A DNA stretch of 7,731 nt from Porphyromonadaceae bacterium UBA4259 (GCA_002396125.1 DGWL01000060.1:1-7731); one strand, 5' to 3'. Numbered from the stretch's first letter, positions 1 to 6,700 are shown. Numbers and translations: made by a program. Notes: generated by a model from the letters alone, not told the origin.

Positions 1-244
1 TTTCATCCACCATGCTCTGCATGATAAGGTCGCTGTGAAGCACCATTTTCATGTCGCCGGCGGCAAGTTGTCGCGAAGTCTCACCATCGTCGTGAAGACT
101 TGGTGCCAGCAGGTGGATGTCGCTGATTATCATTATTTTGTGCGGAGACCCGTTCATCGGTGTGCTCTTCTTTTGTGCTGCTGCTTGCATTGTGCTTGAC
201 GCTAGTGTTATTAAGCATAACAGCGCAACGACAATTCGTTTCAT
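1..244 (-). CDS. Exported calcineurin-like metallophosphoesterase, N-terminal part (cut by window edge)
   Basis: Reads leftward from an ATG at 244-242 and is open for 81 codons to the window edge, so only the N-terminus is visible. Residues 1-23 are a classic signal peptide: MKR, a hydrophobic stretch, then an Ala-rich end (QAAAQ). Residues 37-49 read IMIISDIHLLAPS. The D-x-H pair (D42, H44) at the end of a beta strand is the first metal-binding motif of calcineurin-like phosphoesterases, and the following LAPSL..DDGE resembles a family common in Bacteroidales. The remaining motifs (GDxxxN, GNH, the H-x-H end) would lie outside the window, so activity and substrate cannot be judged. It starts 23 nt after the rhodanese stop on the same strand and is probably co-transcribed with it. 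By inference the product is a periplasmic or surface phosphoesterase. Confidence 0.8.
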   Translation of the reverse strand, partial: MKRIVVALLCLITLASSTMQAAAQKKSTPMNGSPHKIMIISDIHLLAPSLHDDGETSRQLAAGDMKMVLHSDLIMQSMVDE

Positions 245-267
245 TAGATTTTGGTTTAGAGTTAAAG

Positions 268-669
268 TTATTTCTCGATGGGGAGGCCTGCTTCTTGCCA
301 GGCGATGATGCCGCCGTCGAGGTTTATCACTTTGTAGCCTTGCTCGGCGAGCATGCCGGCGGCACGGGCGCTGCGGCGGCCACTGCGGCAATACACAGCC
401 ACGGGTTTGGCGGTGTCGAGTTTTTTCACTGCCGTAGCCATAAATGTAGAGTCTTTCACGTCGATGAGTGTAGCACCGGCTATGTGGCCTTGGGCAAACT
501 CGCTTGGGGTGCGCACGTCGAGCAGTTGAATGCTGTCGGGGTTGGAAATCAGTGGGGCAAACTCGCCGGTGCCAACAGTCTTGAACTTGTCGCTACGGCT
601 TGTGCACGATGCGTGCAGGGCTATTCCCACAACTGCCACAAGCAGTAATACTAATAGAATCTTATACAT
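268..669 (-). CDS. Small exported rhodanese-domain protein
   Basis: This is a 133-residue single-domain rhodanese. Residues 1-21 are hydrophobic and end in LHASC, with Cys22 as a possible lipid-attachment cysteine. The lipobox is poor because His is at -3, so it may instead be cleaved by signal peptidase I or stay anchored. The rhodanese fold is clear: LLDVRTPSEFAQGHIAGA at 49-66 is the conserved N-terminal motif. The active-site loop CRSGRRS at 94-100 carries the persulfide-forming Cys94, and LDGGIIAWQEAGLP at 117-130 closes the domain. The family moves sulfane sulfur between thiols; the acceptor here is unknown. It lies 18 nt after the DNPH1-like gene and 23 nt before the metallophosphoesterase on the same strand. 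An envelope location points to sulfur or thiol chemistry outside the cytoplasm (inference). Confidence 0.92.
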   Translation of the reverse strand: MYKILLVLLLVAVVGIALHASCTSRSDKFKTVGTGEFAPLISNPDSIQLLDVRTPSEFAQGHIAGATLIDVKDSTFMATAVKKLDTAKPVAVYCRSGRRSARAAGMLAEQGYKVINLDGGIIAWQEAGLPIEK

Positions 670-687
670 GAGAGATATAGGTGTTTT

Positions 688-1098
688 TTAGAGTTTCAAC
701 AATTGGTTGAGGCGGGAAAAAATTTCGTCTTCGTTGTTGTAAGGGTAGATATTGAAATAGCTGTCGCCTATCAGCATAGCCGAGAGGGCACACTTGGCGG
801 GGTTGTAGAAGATGTGCACGGGCTTGCCGTAGCGCTCGGCATAGGCCATCTCGTAGCCCACTCCCAGTGAGGGGCAGGTGCACTCGGCCACGACGATGTC
901 GCTCTCACGCAACCAGGCGGTGTCCTGCTGGTAGATGGCAACGTCGGTGTGGCCTTGCTCGTCGAGGCACAAATTGCTGCTGCCCACATGCTCGGTGAGA
1001 ACAATGTGTCCCAGCGCTTTCATGTGGTCGATAATGCGGCGGTAGAGTTGCGCGTCGACGCGTCCACCGCGAATGGAGCCGGCAAAGTAAATCTTCAT
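688..1098 (-). CDS. DNPH1/Rcl-like 2'-deoxynucleoside 5'-phosphate N-hydrolase
   Basis: This is a 136-residue cytosolic enzyme of the nucleoside 2-deoxyribosyltransferase superfamily. It resembles animal DNPH1 (Rcl) along most of its length: YFAGSIRGGR at 4-13, VLTEHVGS at 33-40, QQDTAWLRESDIVVAE at 57-72, PSLGVGYE at 76-83 and LSAM at 105-108. In that family the Glu of the VVAE motif (Glu72 here) is the nucleophile that attacks C1' of a deoxynucleoside monophosphate. The reaction gives free base and deoxyribose 5-phosphate, and the animal enzyme clears 5-hydroxymethyl-dUMP from the nucleotide pool. A 161-residue version starting at 1173 is open in the same frame. I prefer the ATG at 1098 because homologous sequence begins there and because a promoter -7 box at 1140-1147 lies inside the extension. 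It is the first gene of a probable three-gene operon. Annotation pipelines may call it simply nucleoside 2-deoxyribosyltransferase. Confidence 0.88.
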   Translation of the reverse strand: MKIYFAGSIRGGRVDAQLYRRIIDHMKALGHIVLTEHVGSSNLCLDEQGHTDVAIYQQDTAWLRESDIVVAECTCPSLGVGYEMAYAERYGKPVHIFYNPAKCALSAMLIGDSYFNIYPYNNEDEIFSRLNQLLKL

Positions 1099-1139
1099 CT
1101 TGGTGTGTGATTTATTGAATGAATAAAGCAATTGTTGTG

Positions 1140-1147
1140 CAAAGTTA
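1140..1147 (-). promoter_or_regulatory. Bacteroidetes-type -7 box for the DNPH1-like operon
   Basis: On the minus strand this reads TAACTTTG, a perfect TAnnTTTG. It lies 41 nt upstream of the ATG at 1098. A CTTG at 1174-1171 could serve as the -33 box, but its spacer of about 23 nt is slightly long. Transcription probably starts near 1133-1137. The position also supports the shorter start of the gene. Confidence 0.6.
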
Positions 1148-1224
1148 ATCTTTTTGGAGAGAAAAGACCACAAGATGCGATAAAAAAAACAGCATCAATG
1201 ATACACCTGTATTGCTAAAAGCAG

Positions 1225-1232
1225 TAACTTTG
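1225..1232 (+). promoter_or_regulatory. Bacteroidetes-type -7 box for the symporter gene
   Basis: TAACTTTG is a perfect TAnnTTTG, 24 nt upstream of the symporter ATG at 1257. No TTTG is visible at the expected -33 distance, so the promoter may be weak or activator-dependent. The box plus its next base (TAACTTTGC) is identical to the divergent box at 1147-1139. Confidence 0.5.
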
Positions 1233-1256
1233 CGCACTGAAAATTTACTTTAAACA

Positions 1257-2756
1257 ATGATTTCTACAGTTCACTTGATAGGAGTGCTGCTCACGGTGGC
1301 ACTGCTGCTTTTTATCAGTTGGCTCTCGGGCCGAAACGTTAAAGACGCGCGCGCTTTCACCACGGGCGGCACGTCGGGCAGTTGGATGGTGTGTGGAGCA
1401 TTTCTCACCACGCTTGCCGGCGGCCAGTCCACAGTGGGCACAGCCCAGCTGGCGTTCAGCTATGGTCTCTCGGCCTGGTGGTTCACGCTGGGAGCGGCTC
1501 TTGGTGGCGTGGTGCTGGCGCTGTTCTATGCCGGCCCGTTGCGCCGCAGCGGTTGCAGCACACTCCTGGAGCTGGTGCGCAAGCAGTATGGACGCAAGGT
1601 GGAGACAGTGGGCTCACTATTGTTCTTGCTGGGCATCTTCATCAGCATTGTGGCCCAGGTGCTCACATCGGGAGCGATGATTGGCAGCTTGTTCAACCTG
1701 CCTGTGCTGTGGTCGCTCGTTGTGGGTGCGGTGCTCATCATGCTTTTTGTGCTTTTTGGTGGCATCCGCAGCGCCGGTGCCGGCGGCATCGTTAAGTTGG
1801 TGTTGCTCTATTGTGGCTCGGTGGCAACGGGAATCATTGTGTGGCACTTGGCTGGAGGTTACACCGGTTTGCACAACAGCCTTGAAGAGGTGTACCGCTC
1901 ACCGTCGCTGGCAAGCATGAATGGCTTGACCGACGCCGAGAGCATTCATCAGCGCTATGGCAGCATGGTGGCGCGTGGCGTGCTCAAGGACTTGGGCGGC
2001 TGCCTGTCGATAGTGCTTGGTGTAGTGTCGACTCAGACCTATGCCCAGTGCATCTGGTCGGGGGCTACAACAGCCAAGGCTCGACGCGGTGCACTCTACT
2101 GCGCGTTCTTCATTCCTATTATTGGTGCGGCATGCACACTGGTGGGCATTTATATGCGTGCTCACTATGTCACTGCCGCTGAGCTGGCTGTCATGCAGCA
2201 AGCGGGTGAGGCACTGCCTGCCGGACTGGGAGTTATTGAAGACTCGGCTCAAGCATTTCCTGCGTTTATTCTCGATCACTTGCCGGCATGGTTTGGTGGC
2301 ATCATGCTCGGAACTCTACTCATTAATATTTTAGGCTGTGGCAGTGGTTTGTGCCTGGGTGGTGCCACCATCCTGGTGCGTGATGTGCTCGCTAACGTTG
2401 GGCGCAAGCTTGGCACTGCCATGATGCCGCAACTCATGCTCACTCGCCTCTCCATTGTGTTGCTGCTGGCGCTGGGCGTGGCAGTGGGTCAAGCCTTCCA
2501 TGGCAGTTTCATCAACGACCTAGGCTTCCTCTCGCTTGGCTTGCGTGCGGTGGCAATCGTGTTCCCGCTGAGTTTCGCCATCTGGCTGCCGGGACGCTTC
2601 ACGCCTCGCAGCGTGTTGTTGTCGATGCCGGTGGGCACAGCGGTGATGCTTGCCGCCCACTTCCTGCAACTGCCCGGTGGCGATGTTTACTACGGTCTCT
2701 TGGCTTCGCTGGCCACCATCATCATTGTCACAGGCAATAAAACCGCAACGACCTAG
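1257..2756 (+). CDS. Sodium:solute symporter (SSS family), substrate unknown
   Basis: A 499-residue inner-membrane protein, the normal length for the SSS family, with about 12-13 hydrophobic helices. The first helix (about 5-24) is followed by a polar turn SGRNVKDARAFTTGG at 24-38, the usual family signature after helix 1. Next comes GGQSTVGTAQLAFSYGLSAWW at 55-75, in the region that forms part of the sodium and substrate sites. The segment TQTYAQCIWSGATTAKARRG at 259-278 matches the conserved cytoplasmic Q-x-x-x-A-x-x-x-x-A-K/R loop. SGLCLGGATILVRDV at 363-377 is the late conserved helix and loop. By family it moves a small organic solute inward with Na+; the sequence does not tell me which. 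The 5' leader is short (about 20 nt), with no strong Shine-Dalgarno sequence. It is divergent from the DNPH1-like operon and convergent with the hydrolase. No neighbour names a substrate. Confidence 0.92.
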   Translation: MISTVHLIGVLLTVALLLFISWLSGRNVKDARAFTTGGTSGSWMVCGAFLTTLAGGQSTVGTAQLAFSYGLSAWWFTLGAALGGVVLALFYAGPLRRSGCSTLLELVRKQYGRKVETVGSLLFLLGIFISIVAQVLTSGAMIGSLFNLPVLWSLVVGAVLIMLFVLFGGIRSAGAGGIVKLVLLYCGSVATGIIVWHLAGGYTGLHNSLEEVYRSPSLASMNGLTDAESIHQRYGSMVARGVLKDLGGCLSIVLGVVSTQTYAQCIWSGATTAKARRGALYCAFFIPIIGAACTLVGIYMRAHYVTAAELAVMQQAGEALPAGLGVIEDSAQAFPAFILDHLPAWFGGIMLGTLLINILGCGSGLCLGGATILVRDVLANVGRKLGTAMMPQLMLTRLSIVLLLALGVAVGQAFHGSFINDLGFLSLGLRAVAIVFPLSFAIWLPGRFTPRSVLLSMPVGTAVMLAAHFLQLPGGDVYYGLLASLATIIIVTGNKTATT

Positions 2757-2761
2757 GCAGG

Positions 2762-2789
2762 GACGAGCTAACCTGCTCGCTTGCTCGTC
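2762..2789. terminator. Possible weak bidirectional terminator hairpin
   Basis: GACGAGC at 2762-2768 pairs with GCTCGTC at 2783-2789 around a 14-nt loop, within the 37-nt gap between convergent genes. A competing smaller stem (GCAGG 2757-2761 with CCTGC 2772-2776) uses overlapping bases. There is no T-run on either side. The placement suggests termination, but the structure is only modest. Confidence 0.35.
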
Positions 2790-2793
2790 TAGT

Positions 2794-4134
2794 CTACTTG
2801 ATACTGAGGATAAAGTTCTTGATTGCCTCGAGGGTGGCTTGTGATATCTCACCCAGAGTAGCGTAGTTTAAACTCTCGAGTTTGGAAGTCGCTTCTTGGA
2901 AAAGGTGGTTGTGACGGGGCAGGGTAACGCAAGTGGCGTTTTTTACACTTGCCTTGATGGCGGCGAGGTTTTGCTCGGCATTCACCTGGAAGTCCCACTC
3001 GCCGTTCAATGCCAGCACCGGGCAAGATATTTTCTTGAGATAGGGCTCGGGATTAAAACGTATTGTCGAGATGTACCATGGCGTTGTCATCACAGCCACG
3101 CTCTGCTCCAGCTGCTCGCTGGTGTAGCGTTGCAGGGTTGAGGCAGAAAGGTCGGCGCGCAAGGCCTCTCGCAGCATCACGGTGTCATTGATGGTTGCGA
3201 TGTGGCTGAAGATAGTGTTGAGTTCATCGATTTGAGCCTGTGCGTAAGGAACGCCTTGCATGTCGAGCAAACTCAGGTTTTGTTTCACCATCAGGTCGCG
3301 GCCGTTCACAGCCGAGCCTGCAAGCGAGATTACAAATCCCACGCTTGGGTCACCGGCCGCGTTGATGAAGGCTATCAGTCCACCCTCGCTGTGGCCAATG
3401 TAGCCAATGCGACGCATGTCGATGTTGGGTTGGGTAGCCAGGCAATTGAATGCCGCCTTGGCGTCGCCGGCAAAGTCGAGGGTTGTCTCGTTACCCTTGA
3501 GTGGTCCCGACTCGCCTGCACCGCGGTCGTCGTAGCGCAGCACGGCAATGCCGTTGTCGGCAAGGTAGTTGCTTATTTCTTTAAATGGCTTGTGTCCCAG
3601 GATTGTTTCATCGCGGTCTTGCGTGCCGCTGCCACTCACCAGCACTACTGCCGGGTAGGGCGCTGTCACATCGCTTCCGCCGGGAAGCTCGAGGGTGCCA
3701 TTTAGCGTGACGCCATCGCTAGTGAAGGAGACGGCATGTTCTCGTCGTTGCTGTTGCGATGGCTCAATGCGGTCGCCGCTGTTGTTTTGTTTCTTGGTGA
3801 GCTCAAGTGGCAAGTTGAACCCCCTTTGCGAAAAGGACCCCTTGATAACGTCGTCGCCGGTGATAGTACCACTGTAAGACGCATTCATCACATCCATTTT
3901 TATTTCAATCTTATCATTGTCCACCGTTGCCTCGCATGGGATGTCGTAGGCCCCCTGAGAGGGAACGTCGAGGGTCACGCTCCACTTGGCTGCATCGGCT
4001 TGCGTGATGTTAAACACTAATGGAATTTTTTGCGGGCCTAGCGATAGGGTGCCTCCCCACTTGCCCGCAAGCGACATGGCGCTGGAAGAAAGGGCAGTTA
4101 ACGTAAGTAACAAAAGAAATAAAACTTTTTTCAT
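2794..4134 (-). CDS. Exported alpha/beta serine hydrolase (esterase-like)
   Basis: A 446-residue two-part protein. Residues 1-19 are a signal peptide (MKK, then a Leu-rich core ending SSSAM). Residues about 24-113 form a beta-rich N-terminal domain (GKWGGTLSLGPQKIPLVFNI) of the kind found before this hydrolase type in Bacteroidetes. The catalytic alpha/beta domain follows from about 134. VSGSGTQDRDE at 166-176 is the oxyanion-hole region, and RYDDRGAGESG at 200-210 is the strand-4 turn. GHSEGG at 247-252 places the nucleophile at Ser249. WDFQV at 380-384 offers Asp381, and HNHLFQ at 408-413 offers His410, or less likely His408. The triad is complete, so the enzyme should be active. The layout resembles EstD-type esterases and other hydrolases often labelled BAAT or dienelactone-like. 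The product is probably periplasmic and cleaves an ester; the substrate is unknown. It has its own promoter and converges with the symporter. Confidence 0.92.
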   Translation of the reverse strand: MKKVLFLLLLTLTALSSSAMSLAGKWGGTLSLGPQKIPLVFNITQADAAKWSVTLDVPSQGAYDIPCEATVDNDKIEIKMDVMNASYSGTITGDDVIKGSFSQRGFNLPLELTKKQNNSGDRIEPSQQQRREHAVSFTSDGVTLNGTLELPGGSDVTAPYPAVVLVSGSGTQDRDETILGHKPFKEISNYLADNGIAVLRYDDRGAGESGPLKGNETTLDFAGDAKAAFNCLATQPNIDMRRIGYIGHSEGGLIAFINAAGDPSVGFVISLAGSAVNGRDLMVKQNLSLLDMQGVPYAQAQIDELNTIFSHIATINDTVMLREALRADLSASTLQRYTSEQLEQSVAVMTTPWYISTIRFNPEPYLKKISCPVLALNGEWDFQVNAEQNLAAIKASVKNATCVTLPRHNHLFQEATSKLESLNYATLGEISQATLEAIKNFILSIK

Positions 4135-4155
4135 AACAGTTTTTTTGTTTTATCA

Positions 4156-4187
4156 CAAAAATAGAGATAAATAATCATTTTAGCAAA
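4156..4187 (-). promoter_or_regulatory. Consensus Bacteroidetes promoter for the serine hydrolase
   Basis: On the minus strand TTTG (4187-4184) is followed by a 20-nt spacer and TATTTTTG (4163-4156). This matches the -33 TTTG / -7 TAnnTTTG promoter of the order, including the usual 19-21-nt spacing. The -7 box is 21 nt from the ATG at 4134, giving a very short leader. It is the best promoter in the window. Confidence 0.7.
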
Positions 4188-4202
4188 TTATTATGATAAT
4201 TT
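4185..4202. repeat. Palindrome between divergent promoters, possible operator
   Basis: AAATTAT (4185-4191) and ATAATTT (4196-4202) form an inverted repeat around TATG. It overlaps the -33 box of the hydrolase promoter and lies just upstream of the -7 box of the dockerin-protein gene. A regulator bound here could affect both. The sequence is AT-rich and the arms are only 7 bp, so chance is a real alternative. Confidence 0.3.
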
Positions 4203-4206
4203 TGAC

Positions 4207-4214
4207 TATATTTG
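4207..4214 (+). promoter_or_regulatory. Bacteroidetes-type -7 box for the dockerin-protein gene
   Basis: TATATTTG is a perfect TAnnTTTG, 41 nt before the ATG at 4256. No TTTG lies at the expected -33 position (about 4183-4186). Transcription probably begins near 4219-4222, inside a 14-nt palindrome, CACAAA-AC-TTTGTG at 4215-4228, that could be an operator or a small leader hairpin. The box lies downstream of an earlier in-frame ATG at 4193, which argues against that upstream start. Confidence 0.6.
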
Positions 4215-4255
4215 CACAAAACTTTGTGATTTTAAATCTTAAAACATTCTACGTT

Positions 4256-6622
4256 ATGCGAAAATCTGTATTATTATCATTGATTATGTTGCTTTCGAGT
4301 GTGATAGCAATGGCTGCTACCTATCCTGCAAGCTACTATACTCTTGCCGGTGAAACAGCTGTTGTTAAGGGCGACGTCAACGGTGACGGGGTGTGCAACT
4401 CGGCCGATGTTACTGCACTCTATGGCTATATCATCAACAATGTCACCACTCACTACTCGCGCAGCGATGTGAATGGCGACGGAACAATCAATTCGGCCGA
4501 TGTGACAGCTGTGTATGGCATTATCTTGAATGGTGGCGGAGGGTCAATTCCCGCTTCTTCAATCAAGATGAAAGACTATCAGAATGTCACTTCATCCTAT
4601 ACCAGCGACTACAAGTGGACCAACGTCGAGAGTGCCTACTATGGCGACGTGATTTACATCACTCTTGACGGCGTGGAGCAAAACATGTATGTGCTTGTGC
4701 GCACTGGTGGCAAATGGGCGCTTAAGGACGTGGGCGGCAACAGCAAGGCCGGCTTCAAAAGCAGCGGTGGCAACCTCAAGGCAATGTGGGTGCGTGGCGG
4801 CTATTGGAACATCGATCAGGTGTATGACATCAGAGTGCCCTATGACTACGCCTTGGGCTCAGGCACCTACACCATAACAGGCACTACCGTGTCGATTAAC
4901 CTCAACCTCACCCTCGCCGAGAGCAAAGTGGTGCTCACAGGGGTGATGGCCTCAATGATGGCCAACATGACCTATTGCTCTCGCGTTAATCATGTGTATG
5001 GCATCAATGCGTTTTCTAATGGCGAAACCGGAGAGTTTGTCTACGGAGTGGAGGGCGGAAAAAGTACGGTAGTGCACATTGGTAATGAGTATTGCGTGTT
5101 TGGCGAGTTCACCGACGTCAGCTCCGACGGTAAGACCATTTATCATGTCACCGACCCGAATGGGCGCAGCTGGAGCAAAATGGGCACCGGCAAGCTTAAT
5201 GCCGGGCGCATGATAGGGCTTGCTAATCCTTATCCCTATGACGGCTCCAACGGCTGGAGTCGCGACTTCGTGATGACCTTCTGGGATTGGGACGACACAT
5301 ATACGCGCCAGCGAGTGGTCCCCGACCTGACCAAGACCATCCACATGCTTGTGGGCACCGAAATCACCTTTGCGCCTCAAGAGGGTGGCATGACCGCCAG
5401 CGGTGGCACTACCACCAGTCGCTACACGGCCAACAGCAATGTGGTGACAGCCAGCGCAAGCACCAACAACAATTCCACCATGATCAAGGCTGTGGGAGTG
5501 GGCGAAGCCTACGTGACGTTTACCTATAGGACCTCGCAGGGTGAGAGTTTCGACTTTTATGTGCGGGTTTACGTTCAGCCCGCCGTGTGGCTCGCCGGTA
5601 GTGCCAATGGCAAGCCGGTGCTCTATCGCAATAATACTGTCAAGTACAGCAGCCTGAGCGTGAGTGCTAACCGCATCGACCAGGTGTTTGTGCGCAATGG
5701 CACGGCTTACATCCGCGCCTCCGACAGCAACAACCCCAATGCCGCACCTTACATCATGCGCAGCACCAATCCCGTTTACGGAGGCTCGTTCATTCAGCGA
5801 CTTAACACCCCCATGGAGCACTTTCTGGTAACAAAGAATGGCGACATGTGGTACACCAACGGCAAGAACGTGTACAAGGGCAGCACGCTGGTGCACACTC
5901 GCACCGGCAACGCCACCATCGCCGACCTCAAGCAGGACGAGTCGAGTAGCAGTGGCGCGGTGTGGATTAGTGGCTACACTTGCGCCGACCCCAGCAAGTC
6001 GGCAAGCAGCGACATCGGTTGGCTGGCTACCAACCTGGATGGCAATGCTTTGGTCTACAACATGCCCACCGACCGCATAACCACAGACCTTGGTGGTTAT
6101 CAGCCAGGCACACAAACCTACACAGGCTATCGTAGCCCCCACTTTGGCAAGATGACCATTCAGTATAACTTTGTGCTAATTGATGGTGTTGACATCGAAG
6201 AGCATGGCTATCGCGACTACTATGGAAAAATCCACGAGAGCTATTACACTGTGGACAAGACCTACACCTATGATTCCAGCAACGGATTCCTGCGCCAAAA
6301 CAACGTGAAATACTACGGCGACTTCTTCTTCGAGAACCAGACCAACGAGCGCGTGTTCTTTATTAATGGACGTCTTGGTGGAACTCTGAAATATCACAAT
6401 CTCAGGACCAATGAGGTGAACGATGTCAACTCGTCGATGCCTCGCTTGAGGCTCATGCGTTACGTTAACGGTGTGATTTATGCTTTAACTGACACAAGCA
6501 ACCGCCAGATCCTGTATGGAAACCCAACGCAGTTCTTCAACGGCACCTATAGGACTATAGACATTAGTGGCGAGCCCTACATTTATGACATGTTTGTTGA
6601 GACTAGCGTGAACAACTTATAG
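4256..6622 (+). CDS. Secreted protein with N-terminal dockerin-like domain, Big-like module and repetitive C-terminal half
   Basis: 788 residues from the ATG at 4256. I reject an in-frame ATG at 4193 because it lies before the promoter and the signal peptide begins at 4256. Residues 1-20 are a signal peptide ending AMA. Residues 38-92 are a dockerin type I-like pair: GDVNGDGVCNSADVTALYGYII (39-60) and SDVNGDGTINSADVTAVYGIIL (70-91). Both repeats keep every Ca2+ ligand position (D-x-N-x-D-G-x-x-N-S-x-D). Residues about 100-355 are beta-rich and I do not recognise a family. Residues about 365-441 (MLVGTEITFAPQ ... IKAVGVGEAYVTFTY) look like a bacterial Ig-like (Big) domain. Residues 443-788 repeat the theme 'VWLAG ... 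NGKPVLYRNN', 'HFLVTKNGDMWYTNGKNVYKG' and 'RVFFINGRLGGTLKYHN', suggesting a beta-propeller-like surface domain. No catalytic motif, lipobox or obvious C-terminal sorting domain is visible. The role is unknown; adhesion or glycan binding is a guess. Confidence 0.88.
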   Translation: MRKSVLLSLIMLLSSVIAMAATYPASYYTLAGETAVVKGDVNGDGVCNSADVTALYGYIINNVTTHYSRSDVNGDGTINSADVTAVYGIILNGGGGSIPASSIKMKDYQNVTSSYTSDYKWTNVESAYYGDVIYITLDGVEQNMYVLVRTGGKWALKDVGGNSKAGFKSSGGNLKAMWVRGGYWNIDQVYDIRVPYDYALGSGTYTITGTTVSINLNLTLAESKVVLTGVMASMMANMTYCSRVNHVYGINAFSNGETGEFVYGVEGGKSTVVHIGNEYCVFGEFTDVSSDGKTIYHVTDPNGRSWSKMGTGKLNAGRMIGLANPYPYDGSNGWSRDFVMTFWDWDDTYTRQRVVPDLTKTIHMLVGTEITFAPQEGGMTASGGTTTSRYTANSNVVTASASTNNNSTMIKAVGVGEAYVTFTYRTSQGESFDFYVRVYVQPAVWLAGSANGKPVLYRNNTVKYSSLSVSANRIDQVFVRNGTAYIRASDSNNPNAAPYIMRSTNPVYGGSFIQRLNTPMEHFLVTKNGDMWYTNGKNVYKGSTLVHTRTGNATIADLKQDESSSSGAVWISGYTCADPSKSASSDIGWLATNLDGNALVYNMPTDRITTDLGGYQPGTQTYTGYRSPHFGKMTIQYNFVLIDGVDIEEHGYRDYYGKIHESYYTVDKTYTYDSSNGFLRQNNVKYYGDFFFENQTNERVFFINGRLGGTLKYHNLRTNEVNDVNSSMPRLRLMRYVNGVIYALTDTSNRQILYGNPTQFFNGTYRTIDISGEPYIYDMFVETSVNNL

Positions 6623-6641
6623 CGTGAATTATAACAAAATT

Positions 6642-6683
6642 AACCGGAGGCGTGCTTTGGCTAAAATAAGCACGCCTCCGGTT
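6642..6683. terminator. Strong hairpin, probable bidirectional terminator
   Basis: The arms at 6642-6657 (AACCGGAGGCGTGCTT) and 6668-6683 (AAGCACGCCTCCGGTT) are perfectly complementary over 16 bp around a 10-nt loop. It lies between the stop of the dockerin-protein gene (6622) and the stop of the convergent methyltransferase gene (6701). On the minus strand the stem is followed by AATTTTGTTATAATT, a T-rich tail. On the plus strand the tail (GTTGTATTG) is less T-rich, although the stem ends in TT. It probably ends transcripts from both sides. Confidence 0.85.
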
Positions 6684-6700
6684 GTTGTATTGCGTTGTTG

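Noticed and set aside
160..648. A 162-codon plus-strand open frame across the rhodanese gene
   Set aside because: It is the antisense shadow of the rhodanese, whose active-site motifs are unambiguous. The plus-strand peptide has no recognisable domain.
1099..1173. A 25-residue N-terminal extension of the DNPH1-like protein
   Set aside because: The extension contains the probable promoter -7 box, and homologous sequence begins at the ATG at 1098.
1174..1196. GATGC/GCATC inverted pair with an A-run as a possible terminator
   Set aside because: The stem is only 5 bp, with the A-run inside the loop, and it lies between two divergent promoters where no transcript should end.
3202..3705. A 167-codon plus-strand open frame inside the hydrolase gene
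   Set aside because: It is antisense to the hydrolase catalytic domain with its complete Ser-Asp-His triad, and it has no supporting motif or promoter.
4193..4255. A 21-residue N-terminal extension of the dockerin protein
   Set aside because: It covers the promoter -7 box at 4207-4214 and would bury the signal peptide that starts at 4256.
4952..6142. A 396-codon open frame on the minus strand inside the dockerin-protein gene
   Set aside because: It is antisense to a clear secreted protein with a signal peptide and known motifs. The translation is a Val/Ala/Gly/His-rich string without domains, as expected from the complement of GC-rich third positions. No promoter or independent context supports it.
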